Position numbers and translations under genes: made by a program. The notes under the pieces were generated by a model. The model had not been told where the DNA came from and made no database searches. It saw only the letters and a program-made list of their open reading frames with translations. Positions 23,480 to 35,889 of a DNA stretch of 64,000 bases are shown here, in pieces (the stretch's first letter is position 1; every line of letters begins with the position of its first letter). This DNA comes from Ariolimax columbianus (lineage: Eukaryota; Mollusca; Gastropoda; Stylommatophora; Arionidae), in assembly GCA_036924085.1 (NCBI GenBank), contig JAVGWX010000004.1:43604793-43668792 (forward strand). The letters run 5' to 3'.

Positions 23480-25520
23480 ATTATAAAGGTGGTTGGGAGT
23501 TTCAATAGTAAATTCACTGCATCATTCATTGATGACGGGCACCCCATCTACCTCCGTCCCTATCCTAAACCTGCCAAGGACCCCACAATGTTTAGCAGTT
23601 ATAGAGATTTTATTTTGCAAAATGTCTGTGGCAAATAATTTGGGAACATAATCGTCAGAACAGTTATGTCCATCTAGAGAATGAGAAAACCCTGTCTGAC
23701 AATCTGGGTAGTTATACAGTAATGACGAAGACCCATGGCATGATGGACATTAGGTTTGATGCGTATGAAGGTTTTCAGTTCAAGCAAGAAAAAGTCGCTG
23801 TGGCACTTAAACTAGAGGATGATTATAACCGTGTGAGCTATAGGACATTAATGCACTGTGGGTAAATGCGGAATCATTCCATAGCTGGTGAGCTGGACAG
23901 CAGTTGTTCTCATAGAAAGAACAATTGCACTCTGTTTCAGAATACGGACGTCTGTGCATAGGCGTATATGGGGTTACCCAATGATTCCACCCTCTCATCC
24001 GTAATGTTCAACGTCTACCCGATAAAAGTGACCAATATTCAACTTACAGGCCTAGGAAGCACGTTAACGTTTTCAGGTGACGTCTTCGCATACAAGATTG
24101 GCTCAGACAGGCATGAAATGGTCAAGAACATACACGAAACTTTGCAGTCAACCTCACAGTGATGCAGGGAGTTAAGCTCCTAGATCAATCCCGACACAGC
24201 AGCTGTGGTGTGGCGCTTATTTAGCAATTCAATAGTAAAGGCTCACTTCCGTAACATGCCCATTGTTGGATGTATCACTGAGAAGCATGATAGCTTGATT
24301 TATCGCAACATACCCATTGTTGAACGTATCCCTGGGAAGCGTGATAGCTTGATATATCTTGGAGTGACCTTTTATCGCAGCCTATATGTACCAAGTTGAT
24401 CAAATCGTTAGAGCAAGAACATTTTTTTTTTTTTGCGTTCGACTTATTTATCTATTCCCCAAGGCGGTATGCGTTGCACTGTAGTTTTTATTTTGCGCCT
24501 GTCGGCCCAAAGCATCCGACTTCAACATGCATTTTATGTAAGGTTCTGCTTCCTCCTGCATTTTCTTAGAGTTTTCTTCCCCAGGGTAACGGCGGTGCTG
24601 TGATGGGGAGGATCGAACCCAGCACCTTTGGTTGTGACCCGTGTCACTTAACCACTAGCCCACGCCGCCCCCAACTAAAGACAATGATAGCTGCCAACTT
24701 GGAGCAGCCGCTGATTTTCATCCTAAACAATCAGTTAGTTCTGTTAATTATCGATTATAGGCTGGACATCTTCATATTGTCAATATCACAGTGTGAAACG
24801 CGAGACGCATCCAGAATGAAGGAAAGCCACTGCTCTTTGGGTGTACCAGGGAAGATTATATTCATGCTTGGACTTCTTTCTGTAAAGTCTTGATACGCAC
24901 TGGTCCAGGCCAAAGTCGACATGCGAGTAGCCGAAGGCAAGAGGAACTTACTGCTCGTGGACGGGGCATATATCAAGGGTAGAAGAATCAGGAGAGGGTT
25001 GTCATGGATGGCACAGGTAGAGAAAACGATTGATCAGGTAACAACAGTAGAGACAAAGGGGAAGAATGGGTTCACACTGGAGATAAAATGACAGACTACC
25101 ACCGGGTTATTATCACTGGGGAAAGAATGCAGAGACGTGCAGCTGGAAGACGGACCTCGAGGTCAAACAACTAATAAGTGAAAATGTCCAGGATTCAGAT
25201 AGTGTATTATGTACCGATGGATATGTGCTATACGATAGAAAAGCTGGTTAAGGCTTCTCTGCTAAAGAGAGAGGCAGGGTCGCTACTGAGAGAAGAAGCG
25301 CATACTGGACAACAATGTCCAGTATCAGAATGGAGATTGAGATAGTGACTTCGGCTCTTGGGTGGCTCGCTATATGTGACCTCATAAATGGGAGCCGTAA
25401 TCATCTCTAACTCTCAATCCTTGCTTCCGAAGGTGGAGAAGGACTGGCAGCGGCATGGGTAGATAGCGGACATAGAGGCATCGGACCTTTAAGAACTTTG
25501 AGAAATCATTCAATCTTTGG
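23480..25520 (+). mobile_element. LINE family E with RT and RNase H relics (copy E1)
   Basis: The plus strand holds a long decayed non-LTR element. A fingers region with KDPTMFSSYRDF-type residues lies near 23580. VMFNVYPIKVTNIQL and LTFSGDVFAYKIGSD (the RT active-site region, usual ADD replaced by SGD) lie near 24000-24100. An RNase H start (VLCTDGYVLYDRKAG) lies near 25205-25250 and SIRMEIEIVTSALGW near 25320. A 54-bp segment is duplicated in tandem at 24250-24357 (MPIVGCITEKHDSLIY then IPIVERIPGKRDSLIY). A SINE (24423-24672) splits it. No intact ORF. Confidence 0.75.
24423..24672 (-). mobile_element. tRNA-derived SINE family S1, copy S1b
   Basis: A complete minus-orientation copy. The B box complement is near 24607-24620 (GGATCGAACCCAGC), the A box complement near 24650-24660 (CCACTAGCCC), the core complement near 24508-24530 (CATCCGACTTCAACATGC), and the tail is a T run at 24423-24436. 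It is inserted in LINE copy E1. Confidence 0.9.
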
Positions 25521-25554
25521 AATGTTTTAGTTCACTGAGCGCTTTAATATCAGA

Positions 25555-25635
25555 GTAATTAGAGCAATGGCTTATCACAGCAAAAGCACCGAGTTCAATC
25601 CAGGGCCCAACGTGGTCCAGTCTACCTAAAAGTAT
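25555..25635 (+). mobile_element. tRNA-like SINE head
   Basis: TAATTAGAGCAATGGCTTAT is A-box-like and CACCGAGTTCAATCCAGG contains a good B box. The rest of a SINE is not clear. Confidence 0.35.
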
Positions 25636-26457
25636 ATATGTATATAATGCAGAAATAAAATAGGAAAAAAAACTAGCTTTCACGTAATCGTAAGATGAAG
25701 AAAGACGATATACGCTCATAATATAATAAAGTGATAAAAGAAGAAGACATATTGTAGAGGAAATTAAATGACAATCTATCTGATCTGTATAAATGTTTGT
25801 TATATGTTTTAGCCATTTTGATCAATCTCTTTTATATTTATCGTCTATGTTTATGAACAGCAGTTTCTATTATGCATATCTTGTCCATTTCAATTTGTAT
25901 TGCTGACGCACTGTGAACAGAATACTCTTACGAAGAAGGGCTTTTCATGAATTTTATATATCGATTAAGCAATGACTTGCAACGCAATCTTACAAGCATG
26001 TTTTATCCATACTGAATAGTGGCATTGTGAAACCTATGTAGTTCATAAGACAACATTTTGTTTGCGTGTACAAGACAAACACCCTTTTAAAAAAAAAATC
26101 CACTAAATGCTATAGGCTGTGGACAAATTACTGTGTATCTCTAATTAAAAGTCTCTGCATATGCTTATTTCGAAACAGGTATGGGCTTTTGCCTCAAGTT
26201 TGAATAAAAAATGTCAGTGACCTTGACCTTGGATACATATCACACAATGCATCGGTGAATGAGGAGCTAACACAGCAGTTCTAGATTATTTAGGAGATCA
26301 CTGAACATGACAGGAGTCCTATACCAAGAGCCCTTACAGGGATGGGGCACAGGACACCAAGGAGAAACGTTATTCAGCACTGCTCGAGTAAGTTACAATT
26401 TCTTAACTAGTGGCATTTTGTGTTTTTTTTACATTACATAATTTGTAGCCAAGTTTT

Positions 26458-26600
26458 CAGTGTTCAGTTAAAAGTGTTTCCCACTCGTGGCGAGAAGACC
26501 AATCTATAATACGTTTTAGCGTTCAGTTAAAAGTGTGTCCCACTCGTGGTAAGACCAATCTAAAACACGTTTTAGCGTTCAGTTAAAACTGTGTCCCACT
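26458..26600. repeat. About 60-bp tandem repeat, 2.5 copies
   Basis: Units share GTTCAGTTAAAAGTGTGTCC, CACTCGTGG and ACCAATCTAAAACACG, and begin near 26462, 26520 and 26577. Confidence 0.8.
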
Positions 26601-26650
26601 ACTGTAATACTGGTGTTCACTCAGGCATATTTTGTGCCTTATGACAGGGA
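26600..26650 (-). mobile_element. 3' tip of LINE family B (separated piece of copy B1)
   Basis: CTGGTGTTCACTCAGGCATA and the following CTTATGACAGG match 55590-55632, the 3' tip of copy B2. The rest of B1 resumes at 27581, so this tip was cut off by the insertion at about 26650-27580. Confidence 0.65.
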
Positions 26651-27580
26651 GCAGTACAAAAGGGAGTCCGACAGGGATGTATCCTCTCACCTTATCTGTA
26701 CAACATATATGGGGAATGTATAATGAGAAATGTTCGAGAAAATGAGAACATTGAAAGTTTCGACCCATTTACGATTGGGGGGTACGAGATTCCAGAGTTA
26801 CGATACGCAAATGACACAGTGATACTATCAAGAAGTGCAGAAGGGCTAGAGCAGCTACTTTCAGCCGTTAATGGACATAGTAAAGATCAAAATCTGTTCA
26901 TAAACATTAAAAAAACAAAGATAATGACCACCGATAAAACACAATGTCAGCATACATTTACAGTGGGTGGCGAGGAAATAGATCAGGTCACACATTTTGA
27001 ATATCTGGGCTCCAGAATTGACAAAAATGGTGACTGCTCAAAAGAAATCAGAAGAAGACTAGCTATGGCAATGCAGAGACTGAACAGCCTGAAGAAATTA
27101 TGGCAGGGCACCAACAAAACGATAAAAGTAAAAGTCTTGAGAGCCTGTGTTTTTCCTGTGGCAGCATATTGGCCGTGAAGCATGGACGATTACCAAAACT
27201 TCTAGACAAAGAATCGAATCCTTCGAGTCAAAATGTTACAGAAAGATCCTCAGAATACCCTGGACAGAGAAAAGAACAAATGTAGACATTCGGCAAGAGT
27301 TGAGCATAGAGGAGAACTGGTTTATCAATTCCATTTTGGCTAGAAAAGGCAAATACTTTGGTCACATCACGAGACACAACGGTCTTGAGAGAACGGTGAT
27401 GGAAGGTATGGTGCCAGGCAAAAGAGGAAGGGGTAGACCAAGAAGACGATGGCACCAAGATATCCAGGAATGCCTGAGTAAGACAGTGGCGGAAGCTGGT
27501 GTTTTGGCAAGGGAACGAGTTTCTTTAAGACAGACTGTGATGGGAGCGACGTTCTACAAAGGACGTGCTACATGATAATG
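26645..27580 (+). mobile_element. LINE family C fragment, RT to C-terminus (copy C1)
   Basis: The plus strand reads VRQGCILSPYLYNIYGEC, then ELRYANDTVILSRSAEGL (RT active site with AND instead of ADD), IKKTKIMTTD, VTHFEYLGSRIDKNGD and VFPVAAY. After a one-base frameshift near 27150 it continues REAWTITKTSRQRIESFE, CYRKILRIPWTEKRTN, KYFGHITRHNGLERTV and KRGRGRPRRRWHQDI. It is a fairly well preserved 3' half with one frameshift. It sits inside LINE family B copy B1. Confidence 0.9.
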
Positions 27581-29815
27581 ATATGTCAGGAAGCAAAATG
27601 TCGTCTAAACTCATCTCTGTCTTTGCTATTAAGTACATGCCGGAGCAATGTCCTGTCGAAGGTCATCTCTCCATCTCGTTAGTGGACGTCAGGGACGAAG
27701 ATTTTAGGTGTATGGCCACAATGACGTCACTTTACGTGTTAATCTATTGTTATTGTCAGGCATGCGTACCACGTGGCCTGCAAACCTGTACTTTCTTATC
27801 AACGCCGGATCTACCACGTCATCGAAATAGTGTGACTCCTGATGGCGGTGTTGCGGATGTGGTCTCATAGTGAAAGTGACATTGTTCTACTATCCATCGC
27901 TCGTTAAGTAGCCTGAAGCCGCGCCGTGTCACTTTTTTTCGTAGGTTCCACACCTCGCAACTATATACCATGGCTGGAATGACCCGACTGTTGATATTAT
28001 GAGCTCTCGCTTTGTTGTTTTTCATCTGTTGAAGTACTGTCTTGATGCGGTTGAAGCTGAACCACCCCGCAGCTGTCCTTCTGGAGATCTCTTTTTTGCA
28101 TATCATGGGAGTTCGTAATTTCTTGGCCCAAGTAGAAGAACGAATTCACGTTTTTGACGGAGTCAGTTCCAACCCGCATTTCCTCTCAGGAACAAAAACT
28201 GTTCAGCATGCATTGTCTTTATCTTATTTATTTTTAAACCAACTACCTATGCTTTCATTGTTGAGCTCATTCAGGCATTGCTCAGCTTCCTTGATTATGT
28301 CGCTGATGATGACTATGTCATCCGCAAACCGGAGGTCTTTGAGCATTTCTTCGTCTATGGTAATACCCCTATCATCCTAATTTAGTGTGCGGACGACTTC
28401 CTCAAGGGCTGCCGTGAAAAGTTTGGGAAAGATTGTATTATCCTGTCGTACGCCATGTTCAATTTGTATGTATAGGGCAGGTAAAAAAAAGAGTGATATT
28501 CGTAGAGCAGCCCTCGTTTATATCTGCTATAAGCCGCGTATATTGTTCCTCAATGTCTTGATTTTGTAGGGCATTTGTGACTGCAGTCACTTCGATGCTA
28601 TCGAAGGCTGTTTCATAGTCCTGAACACTTGGCGTAGGGGCATACGCACCTCCCTTGCCTTCTCCATTAGCTGGTAGAGAGTATGGAGGTGGCCAATGGT
28701 ATGGTAGCTCTTCCTGAATCAAGCCAGCTCTCGTGGATGATTCTCATTAAGTTCGTTTTCTAGTCTGTTCATAATCTATCATGAAAAGCTTGTACAGCAA
28801 ACGTATCGGATGGTAGTTCACAAGGTCTTTTGTGTCCCCTTTTTTATGAATTAGTTTTGTTTTGGAAGTTTTCCATTGGTTAGGGATTTTACATTCATTT
28901 AGACATTTATTGAACAGTTTCGTTAGTTCGCTTGCCAGTTTTCCCCTCCCGCACGAATAACATCTACAGTGACTCCATCCAGTCCTGGGGCTTTTTCTGT
29001 TCTTAGATGCTTGATTGCATGAATCGTCTCTGACATTAGAATATCTGGTGCTGACGTAGCACCTGAAGTGAGCGGCCGTCCATGGATTTACTGCCTTGGA
29101 TATGAAGAGGTCAGTGTAGAACATCCGACATTCTTCATCTATTTTTATTCTGTCCGTCAAGGTTGTACCATCCTGTTTGTTAGAGCCGTCGGATGCATTT
29201 TTAACTGGTCAAGGTATTTTCGACATTTGATCGTGCTCTGTCTTGTCTCAGCCGCTTTGATCATTTTCTGTAGCCTGTGTGGTTCATAATCTTCTTTGAG
29301 TTTGCATCTAATCATCTTGTTGATTTCACACAGTTCAATTGTATTGATTAATCCGTTGACTTCTGGTTGCAAGGAGACTTAGTGTGGTATCCTTGATTCG
29401 ACTGCATGTTGTCCTTGTTTGTTTTATTTTTGCAACATGGATGCAGTTATTCAGCGGACCTAGCAATTGTTCCAGGTGGCATGGTGGAGAGCCTGTACAT
29501 TGCCAGTCCTGTCGTTGAACCTCCTCTGCTGGTCTAGCAGACTCAAGAGTGGTATGGGCTTGGGTTCGATTTTTAATAGGGGGCGTCTTCAGATTCAAGG
29601 TTGCCCGAATTAGTCTATGATAACTGTCAATAGTCAGTCGATGCAGAACTTCGACGTTAGTAACAAATTTGAAATCGTTACCTAGCACATAATCAATCTC
29701 AGCCCTAGTTTCCAAGTTTGGAGAGCGTCAAGACCATCTTTTTCCTAATGGCTTGTCGAAGAAGGTATGGGACTGGTTCATGACTGCACTAGAGATACCT
29801 GATTGTGATGATGCG
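27581..29815 (-). mobile_element. LINE family B, endonuclease to C-terminus (copy B1)
   Basis: Read from 29.8 kb downwards: the end of the endonuclease (TRAEIDYVLGNDFKFV near 29700), RT fingers (NQWKTSKTKLIHKKGDTKDL near 28890), palm relics around 28300-28700, LGQEITNSHDMQKRDL near 28110, and a thumb with VIPAMVYSCEVWNL near 27980. The 3' part (27590-27895) matches copy B2 at 55640-55940. Many stops. Interrupted near its 3' tip by family C copy C1. Confidence 0.8.
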
Positions 29816-29839
29816 GTACATGTTGGGATTGTTATCGGT

Positions 29840-30835
29840 GACATACAGACATAAACTGGCACAAGTCAAAGCCTATATGCGCGTCACCACAGACACGCGG
29901 CGCCTTCTGTGCAGTAGTATCTCAGACATCAAGGGATCAAGAGAGGGGCATCATGAGTGGCACATGCAGAGAAAACAATCGGACATGTCACCAAAGCTAA
30001 GACGATAGCAAAGGGGGAAGAATGGATCCACACTGGTGATTGAATGATAAAGTACCAGAGAGTCATCAGAACCTTAGGTACGGAATGCAGAGAATGGGGC
30101 AACGGAAGAGCAGAACACGAGGTGAATTAGCTGATAAAGGAGAACTCGCAGCATAGCGATGTCGTCATATACATCGATGAATCAGTGCTGCTCAACATGA
30201 CATCAGGCTGAGGCTTCTCGACTAGAGTGAGAGGACAGGTCGTTGCCGAGTGCAGTAGGCCATACATGTCAATAACCTCCAGTTTGAGAACGGAGATGAA
30301 AGCAATGACCTCAGCGCTGAGATGCATATCTGAGACTTCTTTAACAAGGGTAGCCACCGTGACAGACGCGTAAGCTGCACTTCAGAAGGTACAGAAGGGA
30401 TGGCTTAGGTACGAGTGGATAGAAGCTGTTGAGGCCTCAAATCTCTAGAGGTTGACACGGATCTACTGTTGTGGTCATGCTGGGGTTCAGAGCAACGAAA
30501 GTGCTGACATCTTGGCTTCACAAGCTCCCATCATGGGCACGTTAGTGATGGATAAAAATGTCATTTTGAAATCAATCAATAGCCGCCTGTTAGTTGAGGA
30601 CACTGCAATAGATGAAGCAGCAATCCACAGGATGCAAAGTTTTGACATTAAAGTTCGAGCGAAGTATGTCGTATGAGAGGACGGAACAAGAGAGTGTACA
30701 ACCAGGGAACTACAAGACACATCAGCATCCATACCCTGCACCATTTGCTGAGAGAGACTGAGCACATATTGGTATGTTCGGAGTGCAGTGACGTCGATTC
30801 TTAGAAAACAGAAACAGTTGTCGAATAATAACAAT
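29840..30835 (+). mobile_element. LINE family E, RNase H relic (copy E2)
   Basis: The plus strand reads VVIYIDESVLLNMTSG (RNase H start, usual TDGS changed to DES) near 30150, then SSLRTEMKAMTSALR near 30285, and YCCGHAGVQSNESADILASQ near 30470, the conserved GHxGxxxNExAD end of RNase H. A C-terminal tail and the 3' block shared with 15561-15700 follow. Non-functional. Confidence 0.8.
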
Positions 30836-31379
30836 TTTTACTGCTTATAAACCCTATTTGGTAAGACATTAAGGCTTCTGTTTGTTATTGACAATACACA
30901 TTTATACCGTTTTTGAACAATTCAGTATCTTGTAACCTTTACACATGACTCTGTGTGGCGATTGCTACTGTGCTTATTGTTGCTCTGATATTGATCGAAC
31001 ATTTGATGCGGTTTTTCTGAGACATTTTCAATTTCAGAACGCCCATCACTCTAAACCTAAACTCTAGCAGCACGCCCACCACTCTAGGCCTATACTTTAT
31101 CAAGGCGCCTATCACTCTAGAACTATGTTATACTTTATATCAGAAAATGTCCAACGGTAAACAGAGTTTGGTCAATGTAAACTTGTTGAATCATTTTATT
31201 CATAAATTATGTTTTTATTTAGTTACCATGGAATTGCTCTACATCAGAGCTCGTCAACCTTTTTAAAATTAGCGACCATTTTTATAACTTTTGCGAGGGT
31301 ACATTTTTCCTAACACCTAAAACCTAAATAGAAGACAATTTCGCGATCGTCCACTTTCTTCTTTTGCTTGTGTCCTGCT

Positions 31380-32165
31380 TGTGCCTTTCAAGCGTCAGGT
31401 TATGAGGAGGTTTCTTGTCCGGGCCCTAGTACGTGCTTCGTACACAGGGAGCTTTACTGCTTCTGTTACTTCTGTTATCCATCATATGCGTGGTCGGCCC
31501 TTGGCTTGGTATCCATTGTATATGTATAGCATTTCTTTCTGAATGATACTATCTGGTGTTTGACGTGTCACAAGGCCGAAACATTGGGTTTGCTGTCTTT
31601 TGATGAGGTTTAGCACGGATATTGTAGCTACTTGTTTCCTAATATCTTCGTTTCTGATTCATCCATTATTGTTACTCCAAGCATTCTACGTAGGCATTTC
31701 ATCTCAGCCGTCCACTGATTCTATATATTTTGAATGTTTTTAATACATCATCATCATTATGTGGCATGTCCTTTACAGAAAGTTGCTCCCATCACAGCCC
31801 GTTTGAAAGAAACTTAGGTCTAATCTCTTGCCAAATCTCCAGCCTGATCCAGAGTAATGCCAAAGCATTTCTTGGTACCTTGGAGTCATCACCTTCTTGG
31901 TCTGCCTCTGCCTCTCGTGCCATATCTTCCATTACCATTCTCTCAAGACCGTTGTCTTTTGATGTGGCCAAAGTATTTCCATTTTTTGTTCATGGTGGAA
32001 TGTATGAACTAGTTTTCATCTGTGCCCAACTCTTGTCGAATGTCTGAATTATCTCTTTCTTTCGGTCTATAGTATTCCGAGAACCTTTCTATAACATTTT
32101 GACTAAAAACCTTGATTCTCTTCCTTGAGGTTTGGGCAACTGTCCATGTTTAACAGTCATATGCA
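31380..32165 (-). mobile_element. LINE C-terminal fragments, including family C (copy C2)
   Basis: The minus strand at 31745-32165 reads GLERMVMEDMAREAEAD and other pieces parallel to family C at 27380-27560. At 31400-31700 a second C-terminus is readable (KCLRRMLGVTIMDESE, then GYQAKGRPRI). The two pieces may be different elements side by side. Confidence 0.65.
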
Positions 32166-32306
32166 GTCAAGGGAAAACACACGTTCTAAAAATGTTTTAT
32201 TTTTGTTAGTTTGCTGGTATTCTGTCATAGTTTCCTCGGGTTATGTAGCCTCTGCACTGCTATAATAATAATAATAATAAAAATCAGGTATTTTAAACAC
32301 CTGAAA

Positions 32307-32543
32307 AGGGGACGGCGTGGCCTAGTGGTTAAGTGGCACGGCTCACAACCAGAAGGTGCTGGGTTTGATCCCCATCACAGCACCGGCCGTTACCCCGGGG
32401 AAGCAAACCCTTAGAAAATGCAGGAGGAAGCAGACCCTTACATAAAATGCATGCTGAAGTCGGATGCACTGGGCCGACAGGCGCAAAATAAAAACCACAG
32501 TGTAACGCACACACGCCTTGGGGAATAGATAAATAAGGCGAAC

Positions 32544-32588
<45 letters not shown>

Positions 32589-32589
32589 A
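32307..32589 (+). mobile_element. tRNA-derived SINE family S1, copy S1c, long poly(A)
   Basis: A complete copy with A box TGGCCTAGTGGTTAAGTGG, B box GGGTTTGATCCCC, two GGAAGCA(A/G)ACCCTTA blocks, the core GCTGAAGTCGGATGCACTGG and a 39-base A tail. Identical target-site duplications ACACCTGAAA lie at 32297-32306 and 32590-32599. The long uninterrupted A tail and perfect duplication make this the youngest-looking S1 copy in the window. Confidence 0.95.
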
Positions 32590-32794
32590 ACACCTGAAAG
32601 CTAAAATCGCTCACTTGTGGCCGCTAGTGCCCAGCTAGAAAAGCACAGCTCTACACAAAAGAAACTTACAAGAATCCTGAAATTTCTCTCATTCCAGCTA
32701 TTCTAGAAGATCGATAAGAGTTTAATTTGGATTAATTTTATTGTGACCAAACCACGTTTTTCTATGTCATCTCTCCTCGTCTGGCTTAAGATGG

Positions 32795-33015
32795 TCTCAA
32801 ATCCAGAATAGATATTAGGACATTTTTTTAGAGAGTGGTGAGTGCTTGGAATGCATTGTCATGGGAGGTAGTAGAGGCAAGGACAGTTAATGCATTTAAG
32901 AATAAATTAGATTCCCAGCATCTTTTAGAGCAATGTGATGTAAATGAAACTGGTTGTATACAGACTCTGCAGGGTCTTCTAAACCAGTATAAAGACATTA
33001 AGTTAAGTTAAGGTT
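32795..33015 (+). mobile_element. LINE 3' tip, TTAAG-tail family (copy D3)
   Basis: It contains the extreme 3' end of family D: the last coding residues (VVSAWNALSWEVVEA-like), the untranslated block ACTGGTTGTATACAGACTC and TTCTAAACCAGTATAAAGAC, and the tail ATTAAGTTAAGTTAAGG. Confidence 0.85.
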
Positions 33016-33769
33016 CCAGTAATTTCCAAGAGAAAAATTGAGGGCAAACATGCAATATGAAGACAGGGCTATAAGAAGGATGATAACATCAAGAAATGAA
33101 CATACAAAGCTATTTAAGAATGAATCATCAAGACAAGTGATAGAACAAGGAAGATACACTGTAGAGGACATTCAATGGCAACTTAACTGATCTGTTTAAT
33201 GTTTGTTATTTGTTTTAGGCATTTTGATCAATATGTCTATAGTCTATGCTTATAAATATAAGTTTTTATTGTGCATAACTCGTCCATTTAATTGTGTATT
33301 GCTTATGCCACACATCTTAGAGACGGAAACACTTGAAACAGACAGAGCACATAGACTACATAATCTTTTAGCTTAAAAAAAAGTATGTAATCGGCTGGTG
33401 GCCCGGAAAATGCTTAGCGCCGTTGTGTTCACAAATTACACCATACATAATTATATAGACGTTCTTAGTATCAATCAATCAGCCTTCTGCTACTTCTTCT
33501 TCTTTTTCTATTTTGGCGCTCGCCCTGAAAAGGACATTTGTGACGTCGTTTTGTAGGTTACAGCAACTCTACGATATCTGAGAATTTTGACCTTACACAT
33601 CCGATTTCCGCACTGCATTTTTTAGAGTGGTTTGTCTTCCAGGGTCACCATTTGGAGGTAGAATAGGATCTTAGTCAGTTATGGGTCACTGCCCCTGATT
33701 CAGACAACCAGCTATGTGCCATTGGCTGATATACTTTAATTCACTACTGCATCTTAATTCCCATCCATC

Positions 33770-34085
33770 AGTCAATCAATCAATCAATCAATCAATACCT
33801 TTAACACTCCCTACGGATGCATAGCTGTTCAACAAATACACGTCTTCTTGTCATGTGCCACCCGCACCAGCTTAAACCATGTCTTTCCAGTCTCATTAAT
33901 ATTTTCCACTAGCTCTCTCATTCAAGAATGAGTAGGCCTGCTTTTATTTTGTTCTTGTCTTTAAGGTCCCAGAACAGAGACTGTCTTGAAATGTCTATAT
34001 TACTAGCAAGATATTTCAAGGATCTCGCATATTGAAGGAGGGCGTTACCCAACACAATCTGATCATCACACTATAGTTTTACTAA
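33770..34085 (-). mobile_element. LINE or SINE 3' end with ATTG-repeat tail
   Basis: A CAATCAATCAATCAATCAAT run is followed by CTCCCTACGGATGCATAGC and TTCAACAAATACACG, which match 44490-44550 (TTGTCATTCCCTAAGG, CTTCAGCAAATACACACC). Minus orientation. It ends just before exon 1 of the ubiquitin-like gene. Confidence 0.6.
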
Positions 34086-34112
34086 TCCATTCTTTACCAG
34101 GCGGTTGGTGAC

Positions 34113-34340
34113 ATGGCAAGCTCAAATTCACTCTTGGAGGATTCCGATGAAGACATTAATCCGTATGACGCTATATATGGCGAGCTAGATCTTCACAGAG
34201 TCTATGGACTACAGATAGCAATCTGGACACACAAAACTCCAGACACCATTTGTCTTTTCACGCCGATTCCTGGTGACTCTTTCATGACTATCGTCACATT
34301 TGCCAGGACTAGTTTAGAGTTCAATACAGCAGTTGACAAG
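34113..34340 (+). CDS. Tandem ubiquitin-like repeat protein, exon 1
   Basis: The start is the ATG at 34113 (MASSNSLLEDSDED...), and 76 codons run to a strong donor AAG|GTAAGT at 34340/34341 in phase 0. An acceptor-like TTCTTTACCAG ends at 34100, so a 5' untranslated exon may lie upstream. Residues 1-30 are acidic. From about residue 32 (LQIAIWTHKTP) the first ubiquitin-like fold begins, and its second half (KMMILLPGHKRPLD...) is supplied by the exon at 37549. The continuity of that fold across the junction is my main reason for joining the exons. Protein unknown to me; the fold is inferred by strand pattern, not by a database search. Confidence 0.7.
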
Positions 34341-34797
34341 GTAAGTAAAGAGTAAATAGCCTATCCATTGCAGAAAGTCGCTTCTTACAACCGCCAACCT
34401 GCTTGACAGGTATAGGTTTCTTGGTAGTACGATAGGTTGCCATTACTTTCGCACGTAGAGAAGCGGTCGCACCGAGAAAAACGCAGTGTCTGCCAAACTG
34501 GACTCTGCGGGATTTGAACCTAGTGCATTTGGATTGTGAAAGCCGAGCAAGTTTCACCCCTATGCTAAGCTGCCTCTGCCAAGGTAAGATGAACATGAAC
34601 TCACTGAAGCATATTGCCGTTATGTATGCTTTTCAAATGAGAAATCAAACATAAACCAGGTCACAAATGCTGTCTTAACTGAGAGTGAAAGGCAATTAAT
34701 AATAAGCCCTTATTAATGCTAAATGCTCTCTAGGCAAGCGCAACGCACATTAAAAACCCAGGTCCTTGCAATCTCGCAACGGAACTTTTGCTACACA

Positions 34798-35125
34798 CAG
34801 GAGAAAGTAAGAGACAAGAGACTCTGACCCTAGAATGCTTTGTTGGGTGGATCAAGTCAATCACATAGGATAAAGTAAGACAGGAGACACTGACCCTTGA
34901 ATGCTTTTTTGAGTGGATCAAGTTAATCACACAGGAGAAAGGAAGAGACAAGAGACTCTGACCCTAGAATGCTTAGTTGGGTGGATCAAGTCCATCACAT
35001 AGGAGGAAGTAAGAGACAAGAGACTCTGACCTTAGAATGCTTTGTTGAGTGGATCAAGTCAATCACACAGGAGAAAGGAATAGACACAATACTGACCCTA
35101 GAATGCTTTGTTGGGTGAAGTCCAC
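34798..35125. repeat. 68-bp tandem repeat, about 5 copies
   Basis: Units carry GGAGAAAGTAAGAGACAAG, AGACTCTGACCCTAGAATGC and TTTGTTGGGTGGATCAAG, with substitutions and one shortened unit at the end. It lies in intron 1 of the ubiquitin-like gene. Confidence 0.93.
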
Positions 35126-35889
35126 AATCCACATATCACAATCTGGCTAGAAGGAAAAACGTATTTAATGTCACGTACTGCCTTACAGGTGGTCTAGTGA
35201 CAATGAAAGCTTAGAGAAAATTAACCTAAACATAAAATAACTTGTTGAAAGTGGCTGTGACACTAACTGAAAGAAGCAGAGATCTCAGTCATAATACTGT
35301 GCAATGTCGCACAACGTTCCCTACACTTAACAAAACAAAATGAAAAAATGGATAAGAGCCAACAAAGAGGAAACAAAAACCATAAGTATCATAAGCTGAT
35401 ATGTCAAATGAAACGATCAGAGGTGAACATATAGTGATTATGTGTAGAATGGAAAAGTAATATTCAAACTAAAAGACATCATAAATTGATCAAAATATGA
35501 AACAATTTTGCGATAAAGTGTCAAAATAAGCTGCTGAGGCAAAAACAAAATAATATTTGGATTCAAAAATATTAGTTGCTGTTGACCTTATTTTAACGAT
35601 CTGTTAGAGACAATAGCTTAGGTGATTTTATTAATCAGCAGAAATTAAACTAACTATGCAGTACAAGTGTGTCTTATTTGCTGAGACTTTATCTTTCACT
35701 TCTCACAACAAAGGTGCTCATTTGTGACTAGACTTTGTTATGCCCCCATTCAATCAACTGTAAAAATGGCAACAAAACTTTGCTTTGAATTAAGGAAGGT
35801 AAGGCAGTGATGAAGAGAATAATGACAAAGCTCAAGATCTAGCATAAATGGTCTCATGTTCAAAAATGACACGAATAGACTCTAGCAGA

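Noticed and set aside
32310..32420. Possible functional tRNA gene
   Set aside because: A and B boxes are good, but no acceptor stem or anticodon arm pairs, and the sequence continues as a SINE with poly(A) tail and target duplications. The other tRNA-like heads (4150, 16600, 22555, 25555, 37850, 58790) fail in the same way.
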